From assembly GCA_023053575.1 (NCBI GenBank), contig JAKZAP010000007.1:12305508-12369507 (forward strand): a stretch of DNA of 64,000 nucleotides, written 5' to 3'. The notes below the pieces were generated by a model that saw only the letters and a program-made list of their open reading frames with translations, was not told the origin of the DNA and ran no database searches. This stretch comes from Branchinecta lynchi. Its lineage: Eukaryota > Arthropoda > Branchiopoda > Anostraca > Branchinectidae. This document shows positions 21,099 to 32,006 of the stretch, piece by piece. Within the stretch, counting starts at the first letter, position 1, and the number at the start of each line of letters is the position of its first letter. The position numbers and the translations under genes are program-made.

Positions 21099-23176
21099 CA
21101 ATTTGGATTTTTCACGAAAAGTAGAATCCAGAAAAATCTGACGTTCAGTAGAACTATTGCAGCGTTGTTAGTCATGTGTGGATCGAAGAGGAGGAGGAGG
21201 GGGCTTGAACCATAAAAAAAGTCCAAAAATTCCCTAAACACGGATCCAAATCTTTGCTGTCACAATCATTAGAGCGAATTATGGGGGAGGTGGGCGGAGG
21301 GGGGTCTACCGGCTCGGCACCAGGGCCTGTTCCTCGGCCGCGCACTCATTTCAGTCCGAATTAGAAGAGGGACTGACTTGACGTCAAAAGACCTAAGGTT
21401 AATAAGAAAAGGCGAGAAATCAAAACTCAACTAATCCCATATCGCAACGGTCCCCAGCGGTCACCGACGGTGGCCTTCGCACATAGCTAAGTTTCATTCC
21501 GATCGGGCAGCCCAAGCCTATCACAAATCTTATTGACGACCAACTCTTCGGTTCTTCCGCTGAACTCAGCGGGTCTCTACGGCTGTCATTCGCAAATATC
21601 TACAAACTTTCGTTCCGTGTCACAAATTCATTTCGGCATTCTTGCCAGGGAAAGCAGTAATAACTGAAGCCTAATCTTGAGTTCTCGTGTCAGGCTAAAA
21701 CTCCAGCACTTAAATTATAATTTTTTTCCTTGCACTGTTTCCCGGTCCAACTAATACATAATTTCCCATTTTTGTTCAGTGTGTGGCAGGTCCTGGGATT
21801 CGCGAATGCCAAAACAATAGAGTTATTAGTTTGTTTTCGGCTGAACAACGCAGCATTTCTACACTAATTAGGTTTTCTGCGGTAGCGAGACACACAGAGT
21901 GAGAGAGAGAGAGATAGGTATATTTAGAAACTATCATAGCATAACTAAATTCAGTTTCTTACAAATTATAAATAACGAACAAATAAATAACAAACACACA
22001 CTACGGTTCAGCATTGAACACCGTGAATAAAGAAGCAAAAAAAGGCACAAACGAGTTCCCGTAAGGATTAGTGCGGACTTTAGGTGGTATAAGTTTCTTT
22101 TACAACCGAGTTTATCAGAGAACTAACGTCAAGATGTCACCCAGACAAGCACTCAACACATTACTCTTTTAAATGTTATCTTTCTACGAATCACAGCGCT
22201 TAACGAACCCATCGTGCTTTTTAATGTTTTCACACAACCAGAGGCGACTTCCTGACCCATGAAATCTCCCTCTTTGGAAAATCCTTCTGAATCACTTTAT
22301 TTGGATTTTTTGCCTTTCAGCGCTAGCGGAGATTGTCCTGGGTTGTCAGACAATAATTTTGTTTCTGTCTTAAGACGTCAACGAGTTGGCGCTGCCAAAC
22401 CTGATTTTGTCGCTGCGGATAGCGCTCCCGGGGGAAGGCACCGGTGTTCACTGTGAGCGTCTTCCACCCTACTTACCATACTTACTACGCATGAGGTCAC
22501 GAATTCTGACTTTTTGCCGTCAAGGCTGGAACAATTTTTCTATTTTCCAGCAGGATATCATGCCACGGGCGAATCCGACCAATCACGTTAAAGAGATGCG
22601 TAGCTTACTACGCTCCCGAGCATGGTAAGCAGATCGTAACTATTAGTTACTACTCGAGAAGGTTGAAACGGTCAGCGTAGTAACTTTTCGTGAGGATAGA
22701 ACAGAAATAGTAACTAATAGTAACTATAGTTAGAAGGGTGGAACACGCTCTGTGATTTTTCAGCATTTAACCACGGCGAGCATTTGTTTAATTTATTTTC
22801 GAGAAAAAACAAGTAGGGTTATTTTTACGCGAAGCCCGGACACAGTCTACAAGCGCTAACAAGAGAATCCCCAATCTGACAAGGCAAGTTTGATAATTTT
22901 TTTTAGAAAACACTACTTCCGGACCATTTTATCGTGAAAAAGCTATTTCTAGTAAGACCTGTGCTATAAAAGGGCCACTGAGACAGACTAGGGAACGAAA
23001 ACCACCATATGCAGAAGGGAAAGTTGAAACTCCCAAATTTTTCGAACACATTTACGAAGCTCTAACTCTAGACAGAACAAAATTCTAGTCTGCATAACCC
23101 ACCACTATCAGTATTGCCATTAGCAATGAAAATTTCAACTTCAACCATAGTTCCAGAACTTCGAATCTTACCTCTT
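21099..23176. other. No gene seen; (GA)n at 21897-21914
   Basis: There is a poly-purine GAGAGA run at 21897-21914 and a G-rich patch at 21281-21302. Short frames at 22259-22628 are unrecognised. I find no splice-supported exon. Confidence 0.4.
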
Positions 23177-23336
23177 CACTGTAAAAAGTTTATCCGAATA
23201 AGGATGCAGTATTTGCTACTCGGATTAATCTTATCTCTATTGGGACAAAATTAATCCGAATTAGGGATGATCTTATCTAATAAAAAGACAAGAATAATCC
23301 GAGTAAGCAAATATTGCAACATTTTTTTGTACAGTG
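23177..23336. mobile_element. Short MITE with CACTGTA ends
   Basis: The left end reads CACTGTAAAAA and the right end TTTTTTTGTACAGTG. Subterminal 'tttgctactcggattaatct' is inverted in 'aataatccgagtaagcaaat'. The total is 160 bp with no coding content. Confidence 0.75.
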
Positions 23337-23339
23337 TTA

Positions 23340-24500
23340 TCACTCAATGTCACTGCGGTAACACATACGTGATAGGCCGGCACCGTATCAAATTAACGCA
23401 TGTGATGGAAAGCCCCTCCCGCCCTGTACAGATAGATACTTTAGCTTAAGAAGCAGAACAGATGTTGAGTAAAAGCATAGCATACATTCACCTTGTTTTG
23501 ATAACGGTAGCATTCAGTTCAGTCATCCCAAATAATAAGCCCTCTTGGCTTACTCCGCCATCCCCCTCATTTCCCCAAGGGACTACTGAGTATCCGAAAA
23601 CAGATAGGGGGTGACTGGGCGAGACATCCAAATACTTGAAGTATTTCAAACATCGACCTGCATAACACTCCTCTGATTTGCAAAGGACAGGCAGTTCCTA
23701 CCCTCAGAATTGCCACATGTCGCACGATAGTGTGAATTGTCACTTTATTTTGTTTTTGTCACTCTTGTCTTACGTAGGACATAAAAAATCACTCTATTTC
23801 AGAAAATGACTAAATGTGTCATTTTTGCAGCAGAGATTCCGACCAGAAGCGACTATTTAAATGTTTGTTCATGAAAGTAAAACTGACCAAAAGTGAACAT
23901 TTCATGAAAATAAATTTCACTCTCTGTCCTGGGCCAAAAGTCACTCTCTAAATATTTCTGATGTGGCAACCTTGCCTATTCTTCGTCAAGTGGAGTTGTG
24001 GCATCTAGAAAAGCTTTGCCCTGGCCAGGACGGTGGCTCAGACGGCGCAAACATCGACAGAAAAAAAAATTTACTCTCATTCTGAGCGAAAACTTCATAC
24101 CAAATGGTCAAAAAGCGGTACCCAACCATCGTGCAGCGACTATTCACGCACTTACCGCCATGCTTTGCCACTGTTAAAGCACAGCTGAAAACCCACTTTG
24201 TAATAATTTCGTAGTAATCAGCACGCCTTGTTCTGACCTTTTTAACTAATTCTCGTGCCATAGCTAGGCCAGATGGAGGAGCCCAACAAAGCGATCTGAC
24301 TGGCTCTGCAACCGGAGTCTATTCTACTTATACAGCTTACTACAGCGAGCCCCGATGAAAAGAGGAAACTGTATCGGCAGTATAACGCCTTGTTGCACCT
24401 TTTTGAACGACGATTAAGAGACCTTTCAGGGTAACATTCAGTGTGCCAAACCTCCTACCTATAGCATATAGCCTACTATAGACGATGCAGTTTTGTGCAT
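23340..24500. other. No gene assigned; frame 23986-24261 (-)
   Basis: The 91-residue minus-strand frame (TKWVFSCALTVAKHGGKC...) has no family I know. The phrase 'ccctggccaggacggt' in it recurs at 24659-24674, which indicates a repeat. Confidence 0.35.
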
Positions 24501-24506
24501 CGTTCC

Positions 24507-24842
24507 TGTGTGTGTTATATCTTGTCAGTGCCTTATTTTTCTGGCGTGCATCTTTATTTCGCAACAGCCCGATTAAGCGTTAATCCCTTAAACCTAATTT
24601 AACCTTACAAACGTACAGCCACATTTCGACTGGACTACCCCTATCAAACCCTTACTGACCCCTGGCCAGGACGGTCAGAGGTTCTTGTGTGTGTTATATC
24701 TTGTCAGTGCCTTATTTTTCTGGTGTGTATCTTTTTCGCAACAGCCCGATTAAGCGTTAATCCCTTAAACCTAATTTAACCTTACAAACGTACAGCCACA
24801 TTTCGACTGGACCACCCCCTATCAAACCCTTACTAACCCCTA
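24507..24842 (+). repeat. Direct tandem duplication, about 160 bp units, period 179
   Basis: 24507-24662 and 24686-24842 are near-identical ('tgtgtgtgttatatcttgtc ... acaaacgtacagccacattt ... cccttact.acccct'), differing by a few substitutions and a 4-nt indel (tttatttcgcaac / tttttcgcaac). Confidence 0.9.
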
Positions 24843-24849
24843 AAGGGAG

Positions 24850-26205
24850 AGGGAGAGCGAGACACGAATGTGCTAACGTTTGTGCCTTTTGTTCTGCTCC
24901 CGCCCTCGGGGACTGGAGGAGGCTAGACTGTAACGGAAACCGGTAGTTCCTTTCTTTTCTGTTCTAACGAGATTAGCTTGTCCGGGGCGAATAAGGATGG
25001 TGGGATTTTCCTTCTAATAAGATGAGGAATTAGAAAAAGGGGACTGGACTGCTCGAATACTAGCAATCGCTGAAGTGGAAAAGTGAGCGAATGTGGACGG
25101 CGTAAAACGTCAGGAAAATTGGGTGAAGCTTGACAACGCTTTTTATTGCCCTCTGTTATGTTAGCCCAAAAATATATATTTACTGATGTACGCTATTTTT
25201 GCTTGGAGGATTTATCGCAGAAAGTGGTACTGCAGAGGTTAAGGCTTCCAAATTTACCCTATACACAAAAAAGAGCGGTCGACATTCAGGCCTATACGAT
25301 TTTCCGATCTAGTGAGTCACTAGTAAAAGACTACAAAACCCCATGCTTTGACAACAATAAGGCACCAGTTCTTCTCTACCAGTGCTACAGGCCTGTCCAT
25401 TTACAATGTCCTCTCAGAAACAAAATTTAACTGCAAAACAGTTGATCTTTCAAAAAAAAACGTTGACGAGGAATGAGCTGACATCAAGTGAAAGCAGGAA
25501 TGGGATGGTGGGGAGCCCAGTGCCAGGATGTTTAGTTCATCAAAGGACATGCCTATACGTAACTATACCAATCTGAGTCAACTGCGAAGCGAATTTTACA
25601 AGCAAAGTCCTTATTTCGCTGCAAGTTGCAATACAAAGCATTTTAAGGTGCTCAAAAGATTGATATCTTTTGCTGTAGGCTAGCTAATTGACTTTCAGAT
25701 TTTGTGCATACAAATAGGCTAGTAAGAAAAGGGTCATTCGAAGAAATAACTTCTAGTCTGCTCCACGATATCATTGCCGAATAGCTAAAAGCTAGAAAAG
25801 GAATATGAATTTACTAACTTCTCTACACAGCTGTCCAGTCTACAGTTACTAATCATAGATCACTGAAATATAGTCATAGAACTAACGATATAGATCCCAA
25901 ATGGTATCCAATACTTGTGTTGATTAGTATATGATTACGCTGAAGTGTTTTGTAATAAGTGTGAAGTGTTTTGTTTTTTCCATTTTCCTTTCGTGCTTCG
26001 TCTATTTCTTTTGTTTTACATACCGATACAAACAGAGAAATGAATTTTTAATTCTGTATTGCAAAGTTAAAACTGTAGCATGTGTAGTATTCCCTTTTCT
26101 CTGTTTTCCTGTTCTCTCTAGACTCCATCATTGACCATATGAGTAAAGATGGGAAAAAGCATTTTCATTCATTCATTAAGTGTACTCCAAGGGACGATAA
26201 ACAGT
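24850..26205. other. No gene assigned
   Basis: Frames at 25146-25576 and 25931-26134 are unrecognised. An ATTCATTCATTCATT tail at 26163-26176 after about 250 bp of T-rich sequence suggests a retroelement 3' end on the plus strand. Confidence 0.35.
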
Positions 26206-26209
26206 ACTA

Positions 26210-26772
26210 TCTCCTCTTAATGGACCTCTCTTACCTATAATACTAACGCAACCCGGAGACCCCGATTTCGTATGGTACATTCTAAACCCTCTAACAAAAC
26301 CACGCTGATTTTCTCACTAGCCGTGTTTTGCTACCTTCGATGTGTATCACGCTGTCGACGGTTGTCTGTGAGAAGTTTTTTCATCAGAAAAACCGGTTAT
26401 ATCAATTGTTTCGCTGTACTACGAGTCAACGGGTCTCGGAAAAGGCTTAACACAGCAAACACCGCGGGTTGTTTGTGGAAAGCAAAGCCTAGTTTTAAAG
26501 TATCCAAATATTTTAAAATATTGTAAGTTGAAGAGTAATAATAATAATAATTATTGAGGCCCGCTATACAACAAATGAAAGAGCGGAGTAATAGAAAGAA
26601 AGAAAAATGAATTACACACACAAAAACGAAACACTACATAAACTATAAAACTTATAGATACGTAAGGCGAGTCAACGGCGATTAGTATATGTTTTTGAGA
26701 GGCCGGGATCTAGCACGACACTCTATGATTTCGCACTTCGCGGAAGCATCGATAGTGCGAGGGGTCCTTTAA
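26210..26772 (+). mobile_element. MITE family B, copy interrupted by a LINE tail
   Basis: It shares the long block 'acccggagaccccgatttcg ... tcacgctgtcgacggttg ... gtcaacgggtctcggaaaag' and 'ttttaaaatattgtaagttg' with 34232-34571. Its right terminus 'atagtgcgaggggtccttta' (26752-26771) is identical to that of the 34.5 kb copy. An inverted LINE tail (26528-26640) interrupts it. On the gene strand this terminus begins 6-7 nt inside the intron after Raver exon 27026-26779. Confidence 0.75.
26528..26640 (-). mobile_element. LINE 3' tail, (ATT)n variant
   Basis: The minus strand reads 'ctttctattactccgctctt', 'catttgttgtatagcgggcc', 'tcaataattattattattat'. It has the conserved ACTCCG...CGGG hairpin of the LINE tails at 14828 and 30720, but ends in ATT repeats. 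Confidence 0.6.
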
Positions 26773-26778
26773 GCTTAC

Positions 26779-27026
26779 CTGGCAGTAGGGAGGACTGGCT
26801 ACTTGTGAAAAATATCTCCTGAACTCTGCCATGTCCCTGTAGTCCTTCGGAAGTCTATCCACGTACAGCAGTTTAGAATGCAGCCCGCTAAGCGTAATAA
26901 TGGAAGGATCCAGCCAATCACAAACAAGGGTTGCGCCGCGGTAGGCCATGCCATCTATTGAGGCTTTGGCGTGAAGAGCTGATTCTTTGTGACCGTATTC
27001 AACGAAGCCGTAGCCCATGCTTTCAC
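26779..27026 (-). CDS. Raver: Raver exon: RRM2 second half and RRM3 first half
   Basis: This 248-nt internal exon carries two bases completing Gly, then 82 codons, ending exactly on a codon (CAG|GTAAGC). The peptide contains the RRM2 RNP1 stretch MGYGFVEY, then VCDWLDP and ITLSGLHSKLLYVDRLPKD, and ends FSQVASPPYCQ. Vertebrate RAVER1 has the corresponding order: an SKGYGFAEY RNP1, then LLHSRCLCVDRLP, then an HSPTFCQ-like end. YVDRLP is the RNP2-like strand of RRM3, so the exon spans the RRM2-RRM3 linker. The acceptor is TTTGTATTGTAG. The donor is followed within about 6 nt by a MITE terminus. The open frame extends into both introns, but family similarity stops precisely at the splice sites. 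This assignment is the most secure coding call in the window. Confidence 0.95.
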
Positions 27027-27228
27027 CTACAATACAAACAACTCGTAAACCCCCGGTATCGGGAAGAACTAACAGCGGTCTACTGATGTATTCGAAGATA
27101 ACCGTATTTCTCGGTAACAGCGGCAGAGAAAAAAAAATGTAAAAGTAATTACAGAAAGCTAAATGAAGGTGCGCCAGTAGATAGGAACAGAGAATACAAA
27201 ACATGCCTCACGGTTCCTACCGCTTATT

Positions 27229-27417
27229 TAAAGTTTAACTGAAAAGCCAACTTATTTTTGTGTCATTCAACTGAATACACTGAATTTGAAAATCGGTTAT
27301 TCGTGATTAGCGGAACAGCGAGGTAACGAATTTTCTGCGGGCCTTCCAAGCCAATTTAACTGAATAAGTGATGGATAACTAAACTATCCTATCCCAGCCC
27401 TTTTCAGTTAACTTGAA
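27229..27417. mobile_element. Solo foldback-family MITE in Raver intron
   Basis: The left end TTTAAAGTTTAACTGAAAAG and right end CTTTTCAGTTAACTTGAAA are inverted. The interior matches one arm of the composite at 13968-14992 ('acttatttttgtgtcatt', 'gattagcggaacagcgaggtaacg'). It lies about 200 bp upstream of the Raver exon acceptor. Confidence 0.75.
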
Positions 27418-27419
27418 AG

Positions 27420-28105
27420 CGAGACGTTACGACTATCTTCGCTCACATTATCCTGACATTTGCCTATGACTGTTTTATTTATGGAGTCGCAACTCATAGT
27501 GACCCCTGCTTCGGCTGCAGAGGGGCTACTCATTACAAAGCACTGGGTGTAACTCATACCCGGCAATCAGTCGAATACCGACTGAAAACTACCCGGGTAT
27601 CAACCTGGCATCGAGTTCACTCAGCAACGCCAGTGATAAACCTCTCAGCGATCCACTCGGCACAGGGAAAGGTTTCATTGCTTGCAGGAACTGTCTTCAG
27701 CGCTCGAAACGATGACCGTTTTAAACTCTTTCAGAGTGGGCAAGACAGAAATAATAATTGTTAATTCTAATTCTTTCTGGTTTCAGGCGGAATCCTTCAA
27801 AACCACGCAAACAAATCAGTGTGTGATGAGAAGATTTGGTCTGATTGACACTGTTGCTGTTATGTAGGCTGTAGAGTTGTAAATTTCCAAAATAGTTCCG
27901 GGCTCTAAATCGCCCTTAGGTGACCCTTCAGAGACCCTCTTAAACTGGAAATCATACCAAATAGCTAAACGTCGAGTTTATTGGGTCCGTTGAAAATATT
28001 CGAGTTAAACTTTTTTTTTTTGTTTTTTTTTTCATATTTTACTTGTACAGCTGTCAGGAAATACATCTGTATAAAAGCATATATTATTATAGGCTATCAT
28101 ATCAA
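27420..28105. other. Intronic, no exon seen
   Basis: This is Raver intron sequence. T-runs lie at 28011-28020 and 28023-28032. Nothing recognisable is coded on either strand. Confidence 0.5.
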
Positions 28106-28109
28106 AAAC

Positions 28110-28205
28110 CGCGAGTGACAGCGGGTGCCGGAGGGTACCATCCTATTCAATAGTCGGTGTTCCAAACTCAGGAAATTTAATAAATGTGCATTAAATAAAA
28201 GTGTG
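28110..28205 (+). repeat. Fragment of 'gtgccgg-ggtaccatcc' repeat
   Basis: The phrases 'gggtgccggagggtaccatc' and 'aatagtcggtgtt' followed by 'tttaataaatgtgcatt' match the monomer at 30287-30460. Other copies lie at 29178-29476 and 30232-30523. Confidence 0.6.
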
Positions 28206-28500
28206 TAAAAAAAAATACACTTTTCTTCATCAAGTCCAGTGATTAACAAAAACTTTAAAAATAACTATATAGCCTACAGCGAGTAGGAGTTCAAGAGCGA
28301 ATGCTAAACCTATTGTATGTGAAGAAAAGGAAAATCTTTACTGTTTATTTTGAAAAGAAACTCCTGTAAAAGAGATTCATGAAGCTACTTATAAAAAAAA
28401 TCACATTTCGCCACCTTGCAGGCTATGCAGTCTCTCTGTTTATTAGATTGCTCATACCAACTGACAGGCTCCTAATGTCGCAACATTAGTTTTCCCAGTT

Positions 28501-28770
28501 AGTGTTGGTCGATATTCCATATCGATATTTCGGGACCATATTCGCTCTAATATAGGTCTCGTTTGGTAAAAACTCCAAAAAATTGCGAATAATATAAAAA
28601 GCTGAACTACGAAAAACATATTGCTCCAACTTCGGATATATAAGATTTAGTTATGTCAGATTATAACAATGATTATAACATGAACAAATATTGTTGCCAA
28701 TATCGTTATTTACGTTTCGATATTCGATATCGATATTTGGTCCGATACATCGTTATCGATATCGTACGTT
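28501..28770. mobile_element. ATCGAT-rich TIR element
   Basis: It starts 'agtgttggtcgatattccat' and ends with several ATCGATATCG-type repeats and 'cgatatcgtacgttact'. It is related in ends and composition to 12994-13598. Confidence 0.5.
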
Positions 28771-28865
28771 ACTTGAGGCTTCCGATGGAGCGTAGAACGA
28801 GACTTTTAGAATAGGAGGAGTGTGTTAGTTCTATTAAGTTAGTGAATCTATTTATAATTTTTTTC

Positions 28866-28920
28866 TTGCCATGGCCCGCGGACTTATTGGGTACGGTAGT
28901 ATATTCTATTCTATTCTATC
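28866..28920 (+). mobile_element. LINE-tail-like fragment with (ATTCT)n
   Basis: 'cttgccatggcccgcggact' is followed by 'tattgggtacggtagtatat' and 'tctattctattctatc'. The CCATGGCC phrase plus pentamer tail matches the 3' ends of the LINEs at 19716 and 51841. Confidence 0.55.
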
Positions 28921-29177
28921 GCCCTAACACTATTCCCAGTCGCCTTTAAACAAGTATTTTTCTCGTGATAATACACAAGTAGCTTCACGAATATCTAAGC
29001 TTTTGCAGCAGCTCTTCCTTTTCAAAATACACATTAAAGATTATTTTTCTTAACATAAAACAGATTGAGCATTTGCTATTGAGCTCCTAGTCGCTGTAAG
29101 CTAGTTACTTTTCAAGTTCTTGTAATCACGGGATCTTTTTCACGGGATCTCTAGATGAAAAAAAAAGTGATTTTTTT

Positions 29178-29476
29178 CGCACTTTTATTTAATGCACCTT
29201 TATAAGACTTTGTGAGTGTGGAAGACCGACTATTAATTCGGATGGTACCTTTTGTCACCTCCCGGAACCAGGAGGCACTGCTGTACGTAGTTGTTGAGTA
29301 TAATGATGCAGTTAATCGGCTATAGTACTTTCTTCTGACGCTAGACAGCGCCATATTACTTGATTTACAAAAAATCACCCTAAAGAGGTTACAAACTGAC
29401 AGAAGTGGGAAGCAGGTGTCGGAACCGGGAATGTGTGTACAACGGGTGCCGGAGAGTGAGCATCCCCCTCGCCAAT
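29178..29476 (-). mobile_element. MITE with 'gtaccatcc' core, inverted copy
   Basis: On the minus strand it reads the same core as 30287-30460 (ggtaccatccgaattaatag, tcggtcttcca, aagtcttataaaggtgcatt), followed on the plus strand by 'acaacgggtgccggagagtg' near the right end. Confidence 0.55.
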
Positions 29477-29499
29477 GACGACCAGGCAAAAGAACTTGG

Positions 29500-29965
29500 G
29501 TTCACCTTCTTGTGTTCACCACGATCGATGCAAAACTGACGAGATCGGGCTGATTACTATACGTCATAACGGCTGAGAAAATTTAAGAGGACCTCATCCT
29601 AGCGCGATATTACTATTTCCTGGACGGCGATCTCTGACCCTCAGAATGGAAACGGGCAGAGATTTTGTTTCAACTCATTTATTACCCTAGCTAGCACTCA
29701 CTCTATACCCAAGCTATGGACGTAAGTTATCACCACTTACCCTCCCCCCTCCCTCCCCTGAAAGGCTTACCAAATCATACGCCTGGGCATTTAATCAATG
29801 GATATTTGTATGCATCCAACATTCTGACCTCTCTAGAGAACCTGTCAAAGGAACATGGCATTGCATCCAGTATTTTTTTGCTTGCGAGCCAAGAGGCAAA
29901 AAGAATGATACGCATAGTTCGAGAGCAGGAGCCTTGATCGATTGTCTTAATAAAAAGCTACTTAA
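29500..29965. other. Intronic; unassigned frame 29716-29937 (+)
   Basis: The 73-residue frame ends LASQEAKRMIRIVREQEP-stop and lies antisense to Raver. Composition is ordinary but I recognise no domain, and no splice context is compelling. Confidence 0.3.
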
Positions 29966-29975
29966 CACTCCTTAG

Positions 29976-30130
29976 GCCCAAGCTGACTGCGAATCATGTA
30001 TACAAAATGACACCAAATGGATGTTAGCTAAGATGCTCGGAATTACGTGGTGTCAATGTGCAGGTTCGTTTCTTCTACCCACAGTCTGACCAGGATCCTT
30101 GCCAAGAAGGGCCGAAATATCGCTGGAGAA
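29976..30130 (+). repeat. Dispersed CUGA...GAAA repeat, near-complete copy
   Basis: The outer phrase 'cccaagctgactgcgaatca' at 29980 is followed about 90 nt later by CTGACCAGGATCCTTGCCAA, then GAAGGGCCGAAATATCGCTG (30077-30124). This is the same outer-phrase/core order as the copy at 45469-45803. Confidence 0.7.
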
Positions 30131-30231
30131 AAATTTAGCTAACGTCCCTTTAACATCATTCTTAAAAAAAAAAAAAAAAAAATCAGAAGCTACGAACTTA
30201 AGTAGCAAGCATGGTTCAAACCAGGACAAAA

Positions 30232-30523
30232 TAACACTCGAGGGGTTACTCACTCCCCAAACCCGTGTACACAGGGTGCCGGTGCTGGGAGGTGCCGGAA
30301 GGTACCATCCAGTTTAATAGTCGGTGTTTAAAAATCACAAAGTTTAATAAAAGTGCATTGCTGCATTGCTGCCGGGAGGTGCCGGAAGGTACCATCCAAT
30401 TTAATAGTCGGTGTTTAAAAATCACAAAGTTTAATAAAAGTGCATTGATGCATTGCTGCCGGGAGGGTGCCGGGAATGAGTGTACACCGGGTGCCTGAGA
30501 GTGAGGAACCCCTCGATAACACT
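30232..30523. mobile_element. MITE with internal 87-bp tandem duplication
   Basis: The left end 'ataacactcgaggggttact' + 'cactccc' and right end 'gagtgaggaacccctcgata' + 'acact' are inverted. 'gtgtacacagggtgccgg' on the left pairs with the inverted 'gtgtacaccgggtgcc' on the right. Two monomers start at 30287 and 30374 (period 87): 'gggaggtgccggaaggtacc', 'atccaatttaatagtcggtg', 'tttaaaaatcacaaagttta', 'ataaaagtgcatt'. They are almost identical. Confidence 0.8.
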
Positions 30524-30534
30524 AGGGAGCATGC

Positions 30535-30856
30535 GTCAAGATCTATGCTTTCCTTAAAAATTAAATATGCAAAGCACCTGCTCCACTTGTCGAAATTATG
30601 CCATTACCATACTTTGACGGAGAAGTTCAAAATTCAAGATGCAAGTGTTACCCTTTTGGATGTTTCTTCGTCGCTATCAAAAATCATCGACAACAGAACC
30701 CAACCAGCGCACGACCTTCTACACTGCTTCCTGGCCGACGATTGAAATTAAGTGTCTTTTTGTGTATGTTTATGTGTTTTAATTATTTTCTTCATTTACT
30801 CCGCTTTCTGAAAACGGCGGGTTATAAATAAATTACTTACTTACTTACTTACTTGC
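30535..30856 (+). mobile_element. 5'-truncated LINE: ORF2 C-terminus and (TTAC)n tail
   Basis: The plus-strand frame reads about 60 residues (YAKHLLHLSKLCHYHTLTEK ... SSSLSKIIDNRTQPAHDLLH) ending CFLADD-stop at 30743-30745. The untranslated tail, nearly identical to 14828-14962, follows to (TTAC)n at 30834-30856. The coding end is conserved in three insertions (HCFLADD, HCFLADD, HCFMTED), as expected for the end of a LINE ORF2. It lies in the 8.9 kb Raver intron, antisense to the gene. Confidence 0.75.
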
Positions 30857-30859
30857 TTC

Positions 30860-31720
30860 GTAAACGGGCCATATCGCCGCCCACTACGCTTTTGGTATTT
30901 GAAACGAGACAAACTTGCGGGTTTAGAAATTTCCAGTAAAGCTAAGATGCCGTCTGCACACATCGAGGAAAGTAAGGAGGTTGTATCTGTTTACTGCTCT
31001 GCTCAGAATAGGAAGTTGAGCCAGCGCTGGTGACGACCGATTGAGCTTCAGTAGGGAAGTTCACTATCACTAGTGGTTCTAGTGTCGCTGCTGTTCGAGT
31101 GTGTGTCACTTTTTTCAAGTCTTGGCTCTATTCTCTAGTGTTATATTGCTCTGGTTCAAACTCAACTGTCGACACGATTATCAAAATGAACGATATCCCA
31201 CGCTACTTGGTTCAATACGGGGTATCCTGGCTCTTTTCGAACCGAGGGCCGGAGGGTGGACGAAAGCGGCTTGGGGGGTGGTATAAACGCTACTCAAACC
31301 ACATACGCCCCCCCTCCCACCAGAGACGCTATTTCTCGATAACCATCGGCGATCTGAGACTGATCGAACCGAAAGGCGAACAAAGAAGCAAGTAGGCGTA
31401 AGAGGGTATTTAATTACAACATGGCACATTACTAGAGACAAGAGAATCGCGTAATGAGGAAAACGCAATTAGAGGAAGTGCGGTAATCGATAAGATAAGA
31501 TCGTTCCACTAGCACTTTCATCTGGTGTTTTCCGCAACGTTGCACAAAATCTTTAAAGGTATGACTGCAAATCCACACTTCTCATCGCGTCATTAGGTTC
31601 AAATTTAGGTAGATTTTTTTTTGCACCACTAAATCTACAATTTAAAATGTATAATAATCCAGCAGAGAGCAGAGCACGAGAAGGCTGGACTTTCAAAAAC
31701 AACCAACTAAAAAATTGCAG
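30860..31720. other. Intronic, no exon seen
   Basis: Overlapping frames on both strands at 31099-31468 are unrecognised. A G6 run lies at 31273-31278. Confidence 0.4.
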
Positions 31721-31734
31721 GCTCATTCGTCCCA

Positions 31735-31790
31735 ACTACCGCCCGAAGAGGACCCTAGCAAACAAGCGCCGACATATCGCTGATGAGCTG
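31735..31790 (+). repeat. Dispersed CUGA...GAAA repeat, diverged copy
   Basis: GAAGAGGACCCTAGCAAACA is followed by AGCGCCGACATATCGCTGAT. The GAAA box is altered to GACA, which would destroy the motif in this copy. Confidence 0.6.
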
Positions 31791-31794
31791 TTTG

Positions 31795-31870
31795 TATTAA
31801 TTTATTTATCACCCGTCTTTTTAACAAGAAAAAGGACGGAGTACAAAGCAAAAAAAGGAAAACAATAAAA
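31795..31870 (-). mobile_element. LINE 3' tail fragment
   Basis: The minus strand reads 'tttgtactccgtcctttttc', 'ttgttaaaaagacgggtgat', 'aaataaattaa', the ACTCCG...CGGGTGATAAATAAATTA end shared with the (TTAC)n LINEs. Confidence 0.55.
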
Positions 31871-31919
31871 TTTCACAAATAAAAATTCTACGATTATTGA
31901 TCTTCAACTGAACATATTT

Positions 31920-31920
<1 letters not shown>

Positions 31921-31969
<49 letters not shown>
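31921..31969. repeat. (CA)n(TA)n microsatellite
   Basis: CA repeats are followed by about 18 TA units. Confidence 0.95.
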
Positions 31970-32006
31970 GCTTAAATTAAGGTCTTGATCCAAGAAACTT
32001 CTAGTT

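Noticed and set aside
26779..27204. A single-exon 164-residue RRM protein
   Set aside because: The frame runs into introns on both sides. Similarity to Raver stops exactly at AG and GT splice sites, and the neighbouring exon joins in phase.
30284..30460. Possible CRISPR-like direct repeats
   Set aside because: Only two contiguous 87-bp units without spacers, inside a MITE, in an animal genome.
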